Positions 63,339 through 64,000 of a stretch of DNA of 64,000 nt are shown here, one piece after another. The first letter of the stretch is position 1. Each line of letters begins with the position of its first letter. The notes beneath the pieces were generated by a model, which was given only the letters and a program-made list of their open reading frames with translations, did not search any database and was not told the DNA's origin. A program made the translations under genes and the position numbers. Origin of the DNA: Forficula auricularia (Eukaryota > Arthropoda > Insecta > Dermaptera > Forficulidae); contig JALMQS010000066.1 of assembly GCA_024734495.1 (NCBI GenBank), positions 5,113,490 through 5,177,489 of the forward strand, written 5' to 3'.

Positions 63339-64000
63339 CTTAAGGGTCTTCAAAAGAATCAAGAATTTTCGTATGAATATTTGAGATTGTTATTAATTAT
63401 ATTTTAACTAAAAAAAATTTAGAAAATACAAAAAACTTTTTAAAAATAAAGAAATCAATGATTTTGTCAATAAAAATATATATTGTAGCTATAATTGAGA
63501 AGTTTTTAAGACTAGATTCTCAAAAATCTTGAATAATACGAATTAAATTTTAAAATAATCGTATCTTTTGTTCCTTTATAGATCTTTTTCTGTGTGTTTA
63601 AGATAATACAAATATAGGCTTCAGCTTGGACAAGCAAAATCCTATTGACCACTCACTAGATTAAGAACAAAATTAAGACTTATTTTACTGAATTAGATAC
63701 TAGTTTTTGTTGACTGGGTAGCACTTGAAAGCATTATTTATTATTACGAATCAATTTTGATTTCTTTTTAGGATATGTTTTATATTTATATCCTTAAAAA
63801 CTTCTTATTTCTCATATATAAAATCAGGGGGGGGGGGCACGGCAGACATTTTTGTCATTAAAAAATTTCTTTATAATGAAGAATTAATAAAATTCAATTG
63901 CATGTTTCCAGTAATTGATTATTTATTCAAGTGGTAGTTACTATATAGTTTGAAACATTGTGCTACTAGGGTTAATTCAAATATTTCGAGGACACTACGG
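63339..64000. other. AT-rich window end
   Basis: Nothing recognised except a G run at 63827-63837. Confidence 0.4.

Overview
The window is a piece of an AT-rich animal genome, most likely an arthropod. Genes are split by spliceosomal introns, and the repeats include Tc1/mariner, pogo/Tigger, hAT, Helitron, jockey-like LINE, Penelope-like and tRNA-derived SINE sequences. The species cannot be fixed from the sequence; a crustacean such as a copepod is my guess only. No bacterial-type operon, CRISPR array or rRNA gene was seen.

Three host genes are supported. (1) The last two exons of an SLC14-type urea transporter on the plus strand (101-285 and 9530-9697), separated by a 9.2 kb intron full of repeats. 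(2) A four-exon plus-strand gene (11662-22657, 282 aa) with a mitochondrial-type N-terminus, weak FAST-kinase-domain-family resemblance and an in-frame 15-bp minisatellite at its C-terminus. (3) A complete minus-strand ABCB6/HMT1 half-transporter, 11 exons from 55872 down to 25479, 2523 nt of CDS (840 aa), with Walker A, Q-loop, LSGG signature, Walker B and H-loop all present. Ten of its exon junctions are phase-consistent; one intron must use a TG instead of AG acceptor.

Region by region: 0.3-9.5 kb is the urea-transporter intron, with a foldback element inside an outer inverted repeat, a Tc1 remnant, SINEs, a LINE 3' end and a Helitron. 9.7-11.6 kb is intergenic, with a GC-rich block, a LINE piece and a duplicated CCAAT-containing block. 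11.8-22.4 kb holds the introns of the FAST-like gene: a large palindrome, a MITE, a palindromised mariner, a Helitron in a TIR element, and a three-level nest (Tc1 containing a foldback containing Tigger). 22.9-24.8 kb has a mariner and a small palindrome with a tRNA-like insert. 25.3-55.9 kb is ABCB6, whose introns carry a GIY-YIG Penelope-like element, Helitrons, hAT MITEs, another palindromised mariner and a deeply nested cluster at 51-55.5 kb. 56-64 kb holds a hAT transposase tail, a Helitron piece, an eight-unit ~306-bp tandem array whose monomers look like exon-intron-exon, and quiet AT-rich DNA with a nested MITE.

Two themes stand out. First, many repeats end in a hairpin with the arrangement CTGANGA, one extra base, stem, GAAAC, then GTC or GTT, often with flanking complementary arms: a hammerhead-ribozyme-like layout that recurs in sequences linked to the Penelope-like element. 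Second, inverted duplication is pervasive: foldbacks, head-to-head repeat pairs and two mariners turned into palindromes.
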